The notes beneath the pieces are model-generated. The model was not told the DNA's origin. It worked only from the letters and a program-made list of their open reading frames with translations, and did no database searches. A stretch of DNA of 64,000 nt from Haemophilus parainfluenzae (GTDB lineage: Bacteria; Pseudomonadota; Gammaproteobacteria; Enterobacterales; Pasteurellaceae): positions 310,001 to 374,000 of the forward strand of contig NZ_QEPQ01000001.1 in assembly GCF_003252795.1 (NCBI RefSeq), written 5' to 3'. Position numbers and translations under genes: made by a program. Every line of letters begins with the position of its first letter. The first letter of the stretch is position 1. Shown here piece by piece: positions 9,459 to 17,848 of this stretch.

Positions 9459-10088
9459 ATGAATATTGAAATTATTCCAGTTACAGCCTTTCAGCAAAAT
9501 TGCTCTCTTATTTGGGATGATGAAAAAAATGCGGCAATTATCGATCCTGGTGGTAATGCGGAAAAGCTTATTCAACGCATTGAGGAATTAGAATTAAACC
9601 TAAAAGCAGTCTTATTGACGCATGGTCATCTTGATCATGTAGGGGCTGCAGAAGCGATTCGCGATCATTTTAACATTGAAATTTGGGGCTCACAGGAAGA
9701 AGATCGTTTCCTTTTTGAAAGTCTACCACAGCAATCTCAGCAGTTTGGCTTACCTTATATTTCTGCATTTACACCTGATCGCTGGTTTAATCAAGAAGGC
9801 GAAAAAATTCAAATTGGTACATTTACCTTTGAAATTCTTCATCTTCCTGGTCATACACCTGGCCACATTGGTTTTATTGAGCATGAAAAAAATATTGCTT
9901 TTACTGGCGATGTCCTTTTCCAAAACAGCATTGGTCGTACAGACTTCCCTCGTGGGGATTTCGATACATTAATCTCATCAATCAAAAATAAATTATTTAC
10001 ATTAAATGATGATATGGTTGTTATTGCAGGACATGGCCCTTACACAACTATTGGACAAGAAAAACGAAGCAATCCGTTTTTGAAGTAA
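9459..10088 (+). CDS. MBL-fold metallohydrolase, YcbL/GloB-like
   Basis: 209 residues from the ATG at 9459, preceded by AAGGA; the longer upstream frame crosses the mepK terminator and is not used. Metallo-beta-lactamase fold with the binuclear metal motif THGHLDH (54-60), a downstream LPGHTPGH and GDVLFQ, and a late GHG. E. coli YcbL is a small glyoxalase II-like enzyme with thioesterase activity on S-lactoylglutathione, although its true substrate is debated. The position behind ldt-mepK is conserved in enterobacteria and Haemophilus. The family call is secure; the exact substrate is not. Confidence 0.9.
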   Translation: MNIEIIPVTAFQQNCSLIWDDEKNAAIIDPGGNAEKLIQRIEELELNLKAVLLTHGHLDHVGAAEAIRDHFNIEIWGSQEEDRFLFESLPQQSQQFGLPYISAFTPDRWFNQEGEKIQIGTFTFEILHLPGHTPGHIGFIEHEKNIAFTGDVLFQNSIGRTDFPRGDFDTLISSIKNKLFTLNDDMVVIAGHGPYTTIGQEKRSNPFLK

Positions 10089-10105
10089 AGATCTGAATTT
10101 TGGAT

Positions 10106-10200
10106 AAAAAAAAGCTCCTAATTTCTTAGGAGCACCAAAAAGGAATTTATGAATAAAATCTCTAAAGTTTAGCTTTATCAAAGGAATCTCGATAAAACGC
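10106..10200 (-). ncRNA. Candidate small RNA gene downstream of pepT
   Basis: Predicted transcript of about 95 nt on the minus strand. A promoter with perfect TATAAT lies just behind the pepT stop. The RNA would have a 5' hairpin with arms TTTATC/GATAAA, a single-stranded stretch containing AAATTCCTTTTTGG, and a strong terminator hairpin (GCTCCTA/TAGGAGC, 10114-10133) followed by eight U. The single-stranded part is antisense to a consensus ribosome-binding site plus ATG, as seen in Hfq-type repressor sRNAs. No protein is encoded. The terminator alone could simply end pepT mRNA; the separate promoter is what suggests an independent RNA. Confidence 0.5.
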
Positions 10201-10205
10201 TAACG

Positions 10206-10234
10206 ATTATATTGACATATTCTGACAAATGCAA
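10206..10234 (-). promoter_or_regulatory. Sigma70-type promoter for the candidate sRNA
   Basis: Read on the minus strand: TTGCAT (10234-10229), 17 bp, TATAAT (10211-10206). The -10 is perfect, the -35 only half matched. The spacer contains a TGTCA direct repeat (TGTCA-N5-TGTCA). It lies between the pepT stop and the predicted RNA start near 10200. Confidence 0.5.
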
Positions 10235-10253
10235 GCTTTTTCTTTACACTAAT

Positions 10254-11489
10254 TTACAAATCTTTACAGTTTGCTATTTTTATAACCACTTCGACGGCTT
10301 TTTCCATCCCTTCAAGGGTCACTAATTCATGTTTGCTATGGAAATTATAGCCACCAGTAAAGATATTTGGACAAGCTAATCCTTTTTCCGCTAAAAATGC
10401 CCCATCGGTTCCACCTCGTATTGGTTTGTGATTTGGTATAATACCGCAAGCTTTCATTGCTGCATCCGCGAGCTTAATCGCCTGTGGGACATTTTTGACT
10501 GTGTCATACATATTTTTATAACTGTCTTCAATCACACATTCCACAGGGTCTTTTAGGCTTTTCTCTCTATTAAATTTTTCTACAAGTTGATAAATAAACG
10601 CTTTACGTTGCTCAAAATTAGCTTGGTCAAAATCTCGAATGAGATAATGTAACTCAACTTTCTCAATATCCCCTTTAAAATCATCTAAATGGAAAAAACC
10701 CTCTTTTCCTGATGTTTTTTCGGGAACATCATCTTTTGGAAAGCCTTGTTGAAACTCACAAGCTAAGGTAAGCGCATTCACTAATTTGTTTTTCGCATAA
10801 CCTGGATGAATTCCCCGTCCTTTAAAGGTGATTTTTGCCGTTGCCGCATTAAAATTCTCATACTCGAGCTCGCCCACTTCCCCACCATCAATGGTATATG
10901 CCCAATCACAAGGGAAATCATCTAATGGGAAATAATGCATTCCTAAGCCTATTTCTTCATCAGGCGTAAATGCCACTCTAATATTGCAATGTGGGATATT
11001 TTCCTGTTGTAAGACAGAAAGTGCGGTCATAATTTCTGCGATTCCAGCTTTATTATCCGCACCAAGTAAAGTGGTTCCATCTGTCACAATCAAAGTTTTG
11101 CCAATAAGCTGATGTAAAAATGGATAATACACGGGACTAATAAACTCTTCCCCTAAACCTAATGCAATATCTCCCCCGCGATAGTTTTCGATCACTTCGG
11201 GTTGAACATTTTTACCGCTACATTGTGGTGAGGTATCTAAGTGGGAAATAAAACCAATGGTTTGTGTTAAATCAGGATGATTTGAGGGTAAATAAGCCGT
11301 GACGACGGCATGCTTAGTTACATTGACATCTTGTAAACCAAGTTCAATTAATTCTTGCTGCAAATGCAACGCTAATTTCATTTGTCCTGGCGAACTGGGT
11401 GAATGTTTTGCGGACGATTTAGATTGCGTATCAAACGCGACATAAGTTAAAAATCGCTGTAATAATTCATTGTTATTATGTTCTTCCAT
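10254..11489 (-). CDS. pepT: Peptidase T (tripeptidase)
   Basis: 411 residues, the family length. M20B metallopeptidase: zinc ligands and catalytic residues are seen in ISHLDTSP (metal His and catalytic Asp), GADNKAGIAEI (bridging Asp), DEEIGLGMHYF (general-base Glu pair) and the late GGYNFHSKHE His. PepT removes the N-terminal residue from tripeptides in the cytoplasm. In Salmonella pepT is a classical FNR-activated anaerobic gene; here an FNR-like site sits at the matching place upstream. It is divergent from potA. Confidence 0.95.
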   Translation of the reverse strand: MEEHNNNELLQRFLTYVAFDTQSKSSAKHSPSSPGQMKLALHLQQELIELGLQDVNVTKHAVVTAYLPSNHPDLTQTIGFISHLDTSPQCSGKNVQPEVIENYRGGDIALGLGEEFISPVYYPFLHQLIGKTLIVTDGTTLLGADNKAGIAEIMTALSVLQQENIPHCNIRVAFTPDEEIGLGMHYFPLDDFPCDWAYTIDGGEVGELEYENFNAATAKITFKGRGIHPGYAKNKLVNALTLACEFQQGFPKDDVPEKTSGKEGFFHLDDFKGDIEKVELHYLIRDFDQANFEQRKAFIYQLVEKFNREKSLKDPVECVIEDSYKNMYDTVKNVPQAIKLADAAMKACGIIPNHKPIRGGTDGAFLAEKGLACPNIFTGGYNFHSKHELVTLEGMEKAVEVVIKIANCKDL

Positions 11490-11516
11490 TTTAAAATTCT
11501 CCTTTATATCGGCACT

Positions 11517-11558
11517 AGTCTAATCCCAAAATTCGTTGCAGTTCTTGATATATAACAA
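11517..11558 (-). promoter_or_regulatory. FNR-type class II promoter of pepT
   Basis: TTGAT-ATAT-AACAA (11545-11558) matches the FNR consensus TTGAT-N4-ATCAA with one mismatch. With its centre at 11551.5, a start at 11510 would be at -41.5, and the hexamer expected at -10 is TAGACT (11522-11517, minus strand). Spacing and known FNR control of pepT in Salmonella agree. Confidence 0.55.
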
Positions 11559-11589
11559 TAAAGTAGAGAGTTATAAGATTTTCTGAAAA

Positions 11590-11598
11590 AAGTGCGGT
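11590..11598 (+). repeat. DNA uptake signal core between pepT and potA
   Basis: Single AAGTGCGGT followed by CAAATTTT, the extended A/T-rich form of the Haemophilus uptake signal. Confidence 0.75.
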
Positions 11599-11767
11599 CA
11601 AATTTTCGATAAATTTTTTCCTAAAAACACGATTAAATCCTTTTCATCATTAACAATTCGCTATATCATATCTGTTCAATTTTATGTCGCCCCTGCATCA
11701 TTTTTTGCAGGTTTATTTCTACTCAGTACCAATCAAATTGGTGAAATTAGGGAGAAAACCAAAGCTA

Positions 11768-12886
11768 GTGGAAAATCTGGTTCAAAACAAGCCTATTATT
11801 GAGCTTCGTTCTATCAAAAAATCCTATGGTTCCAACACAATCATTAATGATTTCAATCTAACCATTAATAACGGTGAATTCGTCACAATTCTTGGCCCTT
11901 CTGGCTGTGGTAAAACGACAGTTTTGCGTTTATTAGCGGGTTTAGAAGAATTAGATGAAGGTCATATTATTTTGGACGGTGAGAACATTACTAATGTTCC
12001 GGCGGAAAAACGCCACATTAATACCGTATTCCAAAGTTATGCATTATTCCCGCATATGACTATTTTTGATAACGTGGCTTTTGGTTTGCGTATGCAAAAA
12101 GTGGCAGAAAGCGAGATTAAACCTCGTGTTCTGGATGCATTGCGTATGGTGCAATTAGAGGAAATGGCCGACCGTAAACCAGCTCAACTTTCTGGTGGTC
12201 AGCAACAACGTATCGCGATTGCTCGTGCTGTTGTGAATAAGCCAAAAGTGTTGCTACTGGATGAATCTTTATCTGCGCTGGATTATAAGTTACGTAAACA
12301 AATGCAAAACGAACTTAAACAATTACAGCGTCAACTTGGCATTACCTTTATTTTCGTTACCCACGATCAAGAAGAAGCGATCACCATGTCTGACCGTATC
12401 GTCTTGTTGCGTAAAGGTAAAATTGCACAAGATGGTTCACCACGTGAAATCTATGAAGATCCAGCCAACTTATTCGTCGCTCGCTTCATTGGTGAAATTA
12501 ACGTATTTGATGCCACTGTAATTGAACGTAAATCTGACGATGAGCTACTTGCTAACGTAGAAGGTCGAGTATGTGATATCCATACAAGCATTTCCGCTGA
12601 AAAAGGTCAAAAACTACAAGTGTTATTACGCCCAGAAGATATTGTGATTGAAGAGCTTGACGAAAATGAACACTCAAATGCAATTATTGGTCGCATTGTG
12701 GATCGTACCTATAAAGGGATGACACTTGAGTCTACAGTGGAATTTGATCACAACGGTAAACGCGTATTAGTGAGCGAGTTCTTTAACGAAGATGACCCAC
12801 ATATGGATCACAGCGTTGGTCAACGTGTAGGTATTACATGGCACGAAGGTTGGGAGGTTGTACTCAACGATGAAGATAATCAATAA
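11768..12886 (+). CDS. potA: Spermidine/putrescine ABC transporter ATPase PotA
   Basis: 372 residues from a GTG at 11768, which reproduces the N-terminus and length of H. influenzae PotA; AGGGAG lies about 12 bp upstream. Walker [15 protein letters not shown] signature LSGGQQQR, Walker [12 protein letters not shown], switch His in THDQEEA, then a C-terminal TOBE regulatory domain (about 275-372). PotA drives polyamine uptake through PotB/PotC with PotD as binding protein. First gene of potABC, overlapping potB by 17 bp. A longer in-frame start at 11684 has no Shine-Dalgarno support. Confidence 0.95.
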   Translation: MENLVQNKPIIELRSIKKSYGSNTIINDFNLTINNGEFVTILGPSGCGKTTVLRLLAGLEELDEGHIILDGENITNVPAEKRHINTVFQSYALFPHMTIFDNVAFGLRMQKVAESEIKPRVLDALRMVQLEEMADRKPAQLSGGQQQRIAIARAVVNKPKVLLLDESLSALDYKLRKQMQNELKQLQRQLGITFIFVTHDQEEAITMSDRIVLLRKGKIAQDGSPREIYEDPANLFVARFIGEINVFDATVIERKSDDELLANVEGRVCDIHTSISAEKGQKLQVLLRPEDIVIEELDENEHSNAIIGRIVDRTYKGMTLESTVEFDHNGKRVLVSEFFNEDDPHMDHSVGQRVGITWHEGWEVVLNDEDNQ

Positions 12887-13730
12887 TAAATTCCAGAAAA
12901 TTACTGTTGCAATTATCTTCAGTTGGTTAATCTTCTTTGTGCTAATTCCAAACTTATTAGTATTAACCGTAAGTTTTTTAACCCGAGATGGTAGCGACTT
13001 TTATGCTTTGCCATTTACTTTAGATAACTACACTAACCTGTTTAATCCGCTTTATGCGCAGGTTGTGTGGAATTCATTGTATATGTCTGGCATTGCGACG
13101 ATTATTTGCTTACTCATTGGCTATCCATTTGCCTTTATGGTCAGCAAAATTAATCCAAAATATCGTCCATTTTTGTTATTCCTCGTGGTATTACCATTCT
13201 GGACAAATTCACTGATTCGTATCTATGGGATGAAAGTCTTCCTTGGTGTGAAAGGTGTGTTAAATACCATGTTAATGGATATGGGCATTTTGAGTGAGCC
13301 TATTCGTATTTTAAATACCGAAGTAGCTGTAATCATTGGTTTAGTGTATCTCCTTTTACCATTTATGATTCTACCGCTCTACTCTGCTATTGAAAAATTA
13401 GATGGACGCTTATTAGAAGCGGCAAGAGATTTAGGCGCGAATGCGGTTCAACGTTTCTTCCGTGTTATTTTGCCATTAACCATGCCAGGTATCGTAGCGG
13501 GTTGTTTATTAGTATTACTACCTGCAATGGGTATGTTCTACGTAGCTGACTTACTTGGTGGTGCGAAAGTATTATTAGTCGGTAACGTGATTAAGAGTGA
13601 ATTCTTAATTTCCCGTAACTGGCCATTCGGTTCAGCAATCAGTATCGGCTTAACCATCTTAATGGCATTATTGATTTTCGTTTACTATCGTGCAAATAAA
13701 TTGTTGAATAAGAAAGTGGAGTTAGAATAA
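12870..13730 (+). CDS. potB: Spermidine/putrescine ABC transporter permease PotB
   Basis: 286 residues from the ATG at 12870, which lies inside the end of potA, implying translational coupling. Six predicted membrane helices and the EAA loop typical of BPD permeases ([20 protein letters not shown]) that contacts PotA. With PotC it forms the polyamine channel of the inner membrane. An upstream in-frame start at 12858 would add four residues but lies deeper in potA. Confidence 0.95.
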   Translation: MKIINNKFQKITVAIIFSWLIFFVLIPNLLVLTVSFLTRDGSDFYALPFTLDNYTNLFNPLYAQVVWNSLYMSGIATIICLLIGYPFAFMVSKINPKYRPFLLFLVVLPFWTNSLIRIYGMKVFLGVKGVLNTMLMDMGILSEPIRILNTEVAVIIGLVYLLLPFMILPLYSAIEKLDGRLLEAARDLGANAVQRFFRVILPLTMPGIVAGCLLVLLPAMGMFYVADLLGGAKVLLVGNVIKSEFLISRNWPFGSAISIGLTILMALLIFVYYRANKLLNKKVELE

Positions 13731-14500
13731 TGAGCCGTTTACTACGTAATATTTTTATGTTTGTGGTATACGCTTATTTGTATATCCCAATTATTATCTT
13801 GGTAACTAACTCCTTTAACGAAGACCGTTATGGTTTAAGTTGGAAAGGCTTTAGTTGGAACTGGTATGAGCGTTTATTTAATAACGATACCTTAATCCAA
13901 GCTGCGTTCCACTCTGTCACTATTGCTTTCTTTGCTGCAACGTTAGCGACTATTGTGGGTGGTTTAACCGCAATTGCGCTTTATCGCTATCGTTTCCGTG
14001 GTAAACAAGCAGTAAGCGGTATGTTATTTATCGTCATGATGTCACCAGATATCGTAATGGCGGTTTCTCTACTTGCCTTATTCATGGTTGTAGGGATTTC
14101 GCTTGGTTTCTGGTCATTATTATTGGCACACGTAACGTTCTGTTTACCTTATGTTACCGTAACGATTTTCTCTCGCTTAAATGGCTTTGATGCAAGAATG
14201 CTTGAAGCAGCGAAAGATTTAGGTGCTAGCGAAGTCACTATTTTGCGTAAAATTATCCTACCACTTGCTTTACCTGCAGTGGTATCAGGTTGGTTATTAA
14301 GCTTTACTATTTCATTAGATGATGTTGTTGTATCCTCTTTCGTAAGTGGTGTAAGCTATGAAATCCTACCGTTGCGTATCTTCTCACTTGTAAAAACAGG
14401 TGTAACACCAGAAGTAAACGCATTAGCAACGATTATGATTGTGCTTTCATTAGGATTAGTAATTTTAAGTCAATTAGTTACACGCAAAAATAATCATTAA
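13730..14500 (+). CDS. potC: Spermidine/putrescine ABC transporter permease PotC
   Basis: 256 residues; start overlaps the potB stop by one base (TAATG). Six predicted membrane helices and the EAA loop EAAKDLGASEVTILRKIILP. Forms the permease with PotB. It is followed by two consecutive hairpins before potD, so potABC and potD may not be transcribed at the same level. Confidence 0.95.
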   Translation: MSRLLRNIFMFVVYAYLYIPIIILVTNSFNEDRYGLSWKGFSWNWYERLFNNDTLIQAAFHSVTIAFFAATLATIVGGLTAIALYRYRFRGKQAVSGMLFIVMMSPDIVMAVSLLALFMVVGISLGFWSLLLAHVTFCLPYVTVTIFSRLNGFDARMLEAAKDLGASEVTILRKIILPLALPAVVSGWLLSFTISLDDVVVSSFVSGVSYEILPLRIFSLVKTGVTPEVNALATIMIVLSLGLVILSQLVTRKNNH

Positions 14501-14548
14501 ACATTGATATAAAAAGGTTTCACAAATCTTTTAAGATCAAATAAAATA

Positions 14549-14578
14549 CGCCTTGACGCACAATCAAGGCGTTTTTTT
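14549..14578 (+). terminator. Intrinsic terminator after potC
   Basis: CGCCTTG (14549-14555) and CAAGGCG (14565-14571) with a 9-nt loop, followed by seven T. A TTGACG on the stem could be the -35 of a promoter reading towards potD. Confidence 0.8.
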
Positions 14579-14580
14579 AT

Positions 14581-14606
14581 ACCTGCATTAATGCAGGTGG
14601 TTTTTT
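14581..14606 (+). terminator. Perfect 18-bp palindrome with T run, directly before potD
   Basis: ACCTGCATTAATGCAGGT is a perfect palindrome followed by GG and six T. It could be a second terminator, a 5' hairpin stabilising potD mRNA, or an operator. Only 28 bp separate it from the potD start. Confidence 0.55.
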
Positions 14607-14634
14607 ACCCCTCTTTTACGGAGAACAAAGAAAA

Positions 14635-15717
14635 ATGAAAAAATTTGCAGGTTTGCTTACTGCCGGTTTAGTTGCCGCTACATTAACTGCTTGTAACGAC
14701 AAAGAAGCCAAGTCTGATGCAACAAAAGCACAGGCTCCAGCAAATGATACTGTGTACTTATATACTTGGACTGAATACGTACCAGATGGCCTTTTAGATG
14801 ACTTCACAAAAGAAACTGGTATCAAAGTTATCGTAGCAAGTCTTGAATCCAATGAGACGATGTATGCTAAAATGAAAACCCAAGGTGATGCAGGCGGTTA
14901 TGATGTTATTGCTCCATCTAACTACTTTGTATCTAAAATGGCACGCGAAGGTATGCTACAAGAATTAGATCACAGTAAATTACCTGTTATCAAAGAATTA
15001 GACCCTGATTGGCTCAACAAACCTTATGACAAAGGCAATAAATACTCACTTCCTCAGTTGTTAGGTGCGCCAGGTATTGCATTTAATACCAATACCTATA
15101 AAGGTTCTGACTTCACTTCTTGGGGTGATTTCTGGAAACCTGAATATGCAAACAAAATCCAATTATTGGATGATGCGCGTGAAGTATTCAATATTGCGTT
15201 ATTAAAAATTGGTCAAGATCCAAATACCAAAGATCCAGCAATTATCAAGCAAGCTTATGAAGAGTTATTGAAATTACGTCCAAACGTACTTTCTTTCAAT
15301 TCTGATAACCCTGCAAACTCTTTCATCTCTGGTGAAGTAGAATTAGGTCAATTATGGAATGGTTCTGTACGTATCGCGAAAAAAGAACAAGCGCCATTAA
15401 ATATGGTGTTCCCAAAAGAAGGTCCTGTTCTTTGGGTTGATACTTTAGCGATTCCTAAAACCTCTAAAAACCCAGATGGTGCACACAAGTTAATTAACTA
15501 CTTGTTAGGTGCAAAAGCAGCGGAGAAATTGACTTTAGCGATCGGTTACCCAACAGCTAACCTTGAAGCGAAAAAAGTACTTCCAAAAGAAATTACAGAA
15601 GATCCATCTATCTATCCACCAGCAGAAATTCTTCAAAAAAGCTACTGGCAAGATGATGTAGGTGATGCGATTCAATATTATGAACAGTATTACCAAGAGT
15701 TAAAAGCAGCAAAATAA
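14635..15717 (+). CDS. potD: Spermidine/putrescine-binding protein PotD, predicted lipoprotein
   Basis: 360 residues. The signal sequence ends in lipobox LTAC (Cys20), so the protein is probably anchored to the outer face of the inner membrane. The mature part is a type F solute-binding protein: YTWTEYVPDGLLDDFTKETG near the N-terminus, SNYFVSKM, and WVDTLAIPKTSKNPD near the polyamine site. Completes potABCD; it is separated from potC by 134 bp containing two hairpins. Haemophilus genomes can hold a second potD; I cannot tell from this window which paralogue is expressed more. Confidence 0.94.
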   Translation: MKKFAGLLTAGLVAATLTACNDKEAKSDATKAQAPANDTVYLYTWTEYVPDGLLDDFTKETGIKVIVASLESNETMYAKMKTQGDAGGYDVIAPSNYFVSKMAREGMLQELDHSKLPVIKELDPDWLNKPYDKGNKYSLPQLLGAPGIAFNTNTYKGSDFTSWGDFWKPEYANKIQLLDDAREVFNIALLKIGQDPNTKDPAIIKQAYEELLKLRPNVLSFNSDNPANSFISGEVELGQLWNGSVRIAKKEQAPLNMVFPKEGPVLWVDTLAIPKTSKNPDGAHKLINYLLGAKAAEKLTLAIGYPTANLEAKKVLPKEITEDPSIYPPAEILQKSYWQDDVGDAIQYYEQYYQELKAAK

Positions 15718-15737
15718 TGCGCTTTTAAGTGATAACA

Positions 15738-15771
15738 AAAAGTGCGGTCAAATTTGACCGCACTTTTTTAT
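15738..15771. terminator. Bidirectional terminator, 30-bp perfect uptake-core palindrome
   Basis: Two inverted extended uptake cores (AAAAGTGCGGTCAAA and its complement) meet directly, positions 15738-15767, with A and T runs outside. It lies between convergent potD and rarA. Confidence 0.85.
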
Positions 15772-15791
15772 ATTTACCATTTTCGAAGAAA

Positions 15792-17132
15792 CTATTTATA
15801 GCGTTTTTTGGATGCGTTTTTATCTTGCTCTTGTAAACGTTCAAGTTTTTCTTTAATTTGAATTTCCATCCCTCGATTAGTTGGGAAATAATACTGGGTA
15901 TCTTTCAGTTCCGGTGGAAAGTAATTTTCCCCAGCGGCATAAGCATTAGGTTCATCATGAGCATAACGATATTCAGCGCCATAGCCTAATTCTTTCATTA
16001 AAGCCGTTGGCGCATTACGTAAATGAGGTGGCACATCAAAATCAGGAAACGCTTTCGCATGCTGTTTGGCAGCATTAAATGCTTTATAAACCGCATTACT
16101 CTTCGGTGCTACCGCTAAATAAATAATGGCTTGCGCAATAGCCCGTTCTCCTTCATAGGCGCCCACTCTCGTAAAACAATCCCAAGCTGCGAGAGCCACT
16201 TGCATTGCGCGAGGATCAGCATTGCCGACATCTTCTGAGGCAATCGCTAATAAACGTCTTGCAACATAAAGAGGATCGCCACCTGCGGTAATAATTCGTG
16301 CATACCAATAAAGTGCAGCATCGGCTGCCGAGCCACGAATGGATTTATGTAAAGCAGAAATCAAATCATAGAAGCGATCACCTTGTTTATCAAAACGCGC
16401 TTGTCTCTCACCTAATACTTCTTTCAACAAAGTGCGGTCTAATTTTTTACCGTTTTCTGTTTCAGAAGCCATATCCACCATCAATTCAAGACAATTTAAA
16501 GCCAAGCGCGCATCACCATTCACATATTCGGCTAATACCTGTAGCAAATTCTCTTCTAAAACTAACCGCTCTTTACCTAATCCTCGCTCAGGTTCAGAAA
16601 TCGCCTGTTTTAGAACTTGTTCGACTTCAGTAACTGTCAATGATTTGAGTAGATAAACTCTCGCACGAGAAAGCAATGCATTATTTAATTCAAAGGAAGG
16701 ATTTTCCGTTGTCGCACCAATAAAAATAATCGTACCATCTTCAATATGTGGCAAAAATGCATCTTGTTGGCTTTTGTTAAAGCGATGTACTTCATCCACA
16801 AATAAAATCGTTTGGCGATCTGCAAGTCGATTTTGTTTCGCTCGCTCAATTGATTCTCGAATTTCTTTCACACCGCTTGTTACCGCGGAAATTCGTTCAA
16901 CTTCTGCATTGATACGATGAGCAATAATTTCCGCCAGTGTTGTTTTACCTGTACCCGGCGGTCCCCACAGAATCATAGAATGAACATGCCCCGCTTGAAT
17001 TGCTTTACGAAGCGGCTTTCCTTCCCCAATTAAATGCGTCTGCCCATAATATTGCTCCAAATTAGTTGGTCGCATACGGGCAGCTAAAGGGCGAAAGTCA
17101 TTTTCAGCAAAATCAAAATTAAGATTAGACAT
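15792..17132 (-). CDS. rarA: Replication-associated recombination ATPase RarA (MgsA)
   Basis: 446 residues, family length. AAA+ ATPase with Walker [12 protein letters not shown], Walker [11 protein letters not shown], sensor [12 protein letters not shown], and the C-terminal MgsA domain ending in [19 protein letters not shown]. RarA acts at stalled forks with RecA, SSB and DnaB. Order lrp-ftsK-lolA-rarA on one strand is that of E. coli. A hairpin separates it from lolA. Confidence 0.95.
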   Translation of the reverse strand: MSNLNFDFAENDFRPLAARMRPTNLEQYYGQTHLIGEGKPLRKAIQAGHVHSMILWGPPGTGKTTLAEIIAHRINAEVERISAVTSGVKEIRESIERAKQNRLADRQTILFVDEVHRFNKSQQDAFLPHIEDGTIIFIGATTENPSFELNNALLSRARVYLLKSLTVTEVEQVLKQAISEPERGLGKERLVLEENLLQVLAEYVNGDARLALNCLELMVDMASETENGKKLDRTLLKEVLGERQARFDKQGDRFYDLISALHKSIRGSAADAALYWYARIITAGGDPLYVARRLLAIASEDVGNADPRAMQVALAAWDCFTRVGAYEGERAIAQAIIYLAVAPKSNAVYKAFNAAKQHAKAFPDFDVPPHLRNAPTALMKELGYGAEYRYAHDEPNAYAAGENYFPPELKDTQYYFPTNRGMEIQIKEKLERLQEQDKNASKKRYK

Positions 17133-17152
17133 ATTCTTTCCTTAATAAGCAA

Positions 17153-17180
17153 AAGGTGTGAAAATTATCATTCACACCTT
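17153..17180 (-). terminator. Hairpin between lolA and rarA
   Basis: AAGGTGTGAA (17153-17162) pairs with TTCACACCTT (17171-17180). On the minus strand it is followed by a short T run, so it may attenuate transcription from lolA into rarA. Confidence 0.65.
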
Positions 17181-17185
17181 ATGGA

Positions 17186-17812
17186 TTATTTTTTACCTTT
17201 ACGTTGGTCATCCAATTCTACACCTTTCGGTACGCTAAATTGGAATAAGCTATCCGCTAAGGTTTGGTTTGTAATGTTGCGCAATACATAAAGATTGGTT
17301 TGACCATCTTTTTCTGTAGTGCTGAAATTTTTTAACACACCATTTGCATCGACACGAATATCAAATTGTTTAATATTGCTATTTTTTGCCTTTGGTTTTA
17401 ACACAAAGGTATCCGCATTCTGTGTCACTGAATATTGATTCCAGTGGCTTTTATCATTACTGGTTAAAAGTACGAAAGGTGTATTATTGACAGCATCTTT
17501 CACCCATTGAGCGGTAACTTGTTGCACGAATGGATCGTAATACCAAAGGGTTTTACCATCTGCAATAATTTGTGTTTCTTGTGGTGATTTGGTATCCATA
17601 CGGAAAAGATTTGGACGTTTAATTTGAAGTTTTCCACTTCCTTGTTGGACGTTTTTACCGCCAACAGAGGTCACAGTTTGAGCAAAATCAGCACTCAATA
17701 CTGTCACTTGATTTAAGCGATTTTGTAGCTCATCTGCCGCATCCGCAAAAGCAAAACTACTCGCACTCAACAGTGCAGTAAGTGCGGTCATTTTTAATAA
17801 TGTTTTTTTCAT
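17186..17812 (-). CDS. lolA: Outer-membrane lipoprotein carrier protein LolA
   Basis: 208 residues with a cleavable signal peptide ([23 protein letters not shown]). Mature LolA half-barrel: [21 protein letters not shown] at the start, then [16 protein letters not shown] and the [10 protein letters not shown] strand. It ferries lipoproteins released by LolCDE across the periplasm to LolB, whose gene is also in this window at 27802. Sits between ftsK and rarA as in E. coli; only 36 bp from ftsK. Confidence 0.95.
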   Translation of the reverse strand: MKKTLLKMTALTALLSASSFAFADAADELQNRLNQVTVLSADFAQTVTSVGGKNVQQGSGKLQIKRPNLFRMDTKSPQETQIIADGKTLWYYDPFVQQVTAQWVKDAVNNTPFVLLTSNDKSHWNQYSVTQNADTFVLKPKAKNSNIKQFDIRVDANGVLKNFSTTEKDGQTNLYVLRNITNQTLADSLFQFSVPKGVELDDQRKGKK

Positions 17813-17848
17813 TCTACTTTCCTTTTTGTAAAGTGAAACTTAAGAGAA

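Noticed and set aside
10149-10172. Seven-codon ORF with AAGGA and ATG on the plus strand
   Set aside because: Best explained as the mirror of the antisense segment of the candidate sRNA on the minus strand; no coding support.
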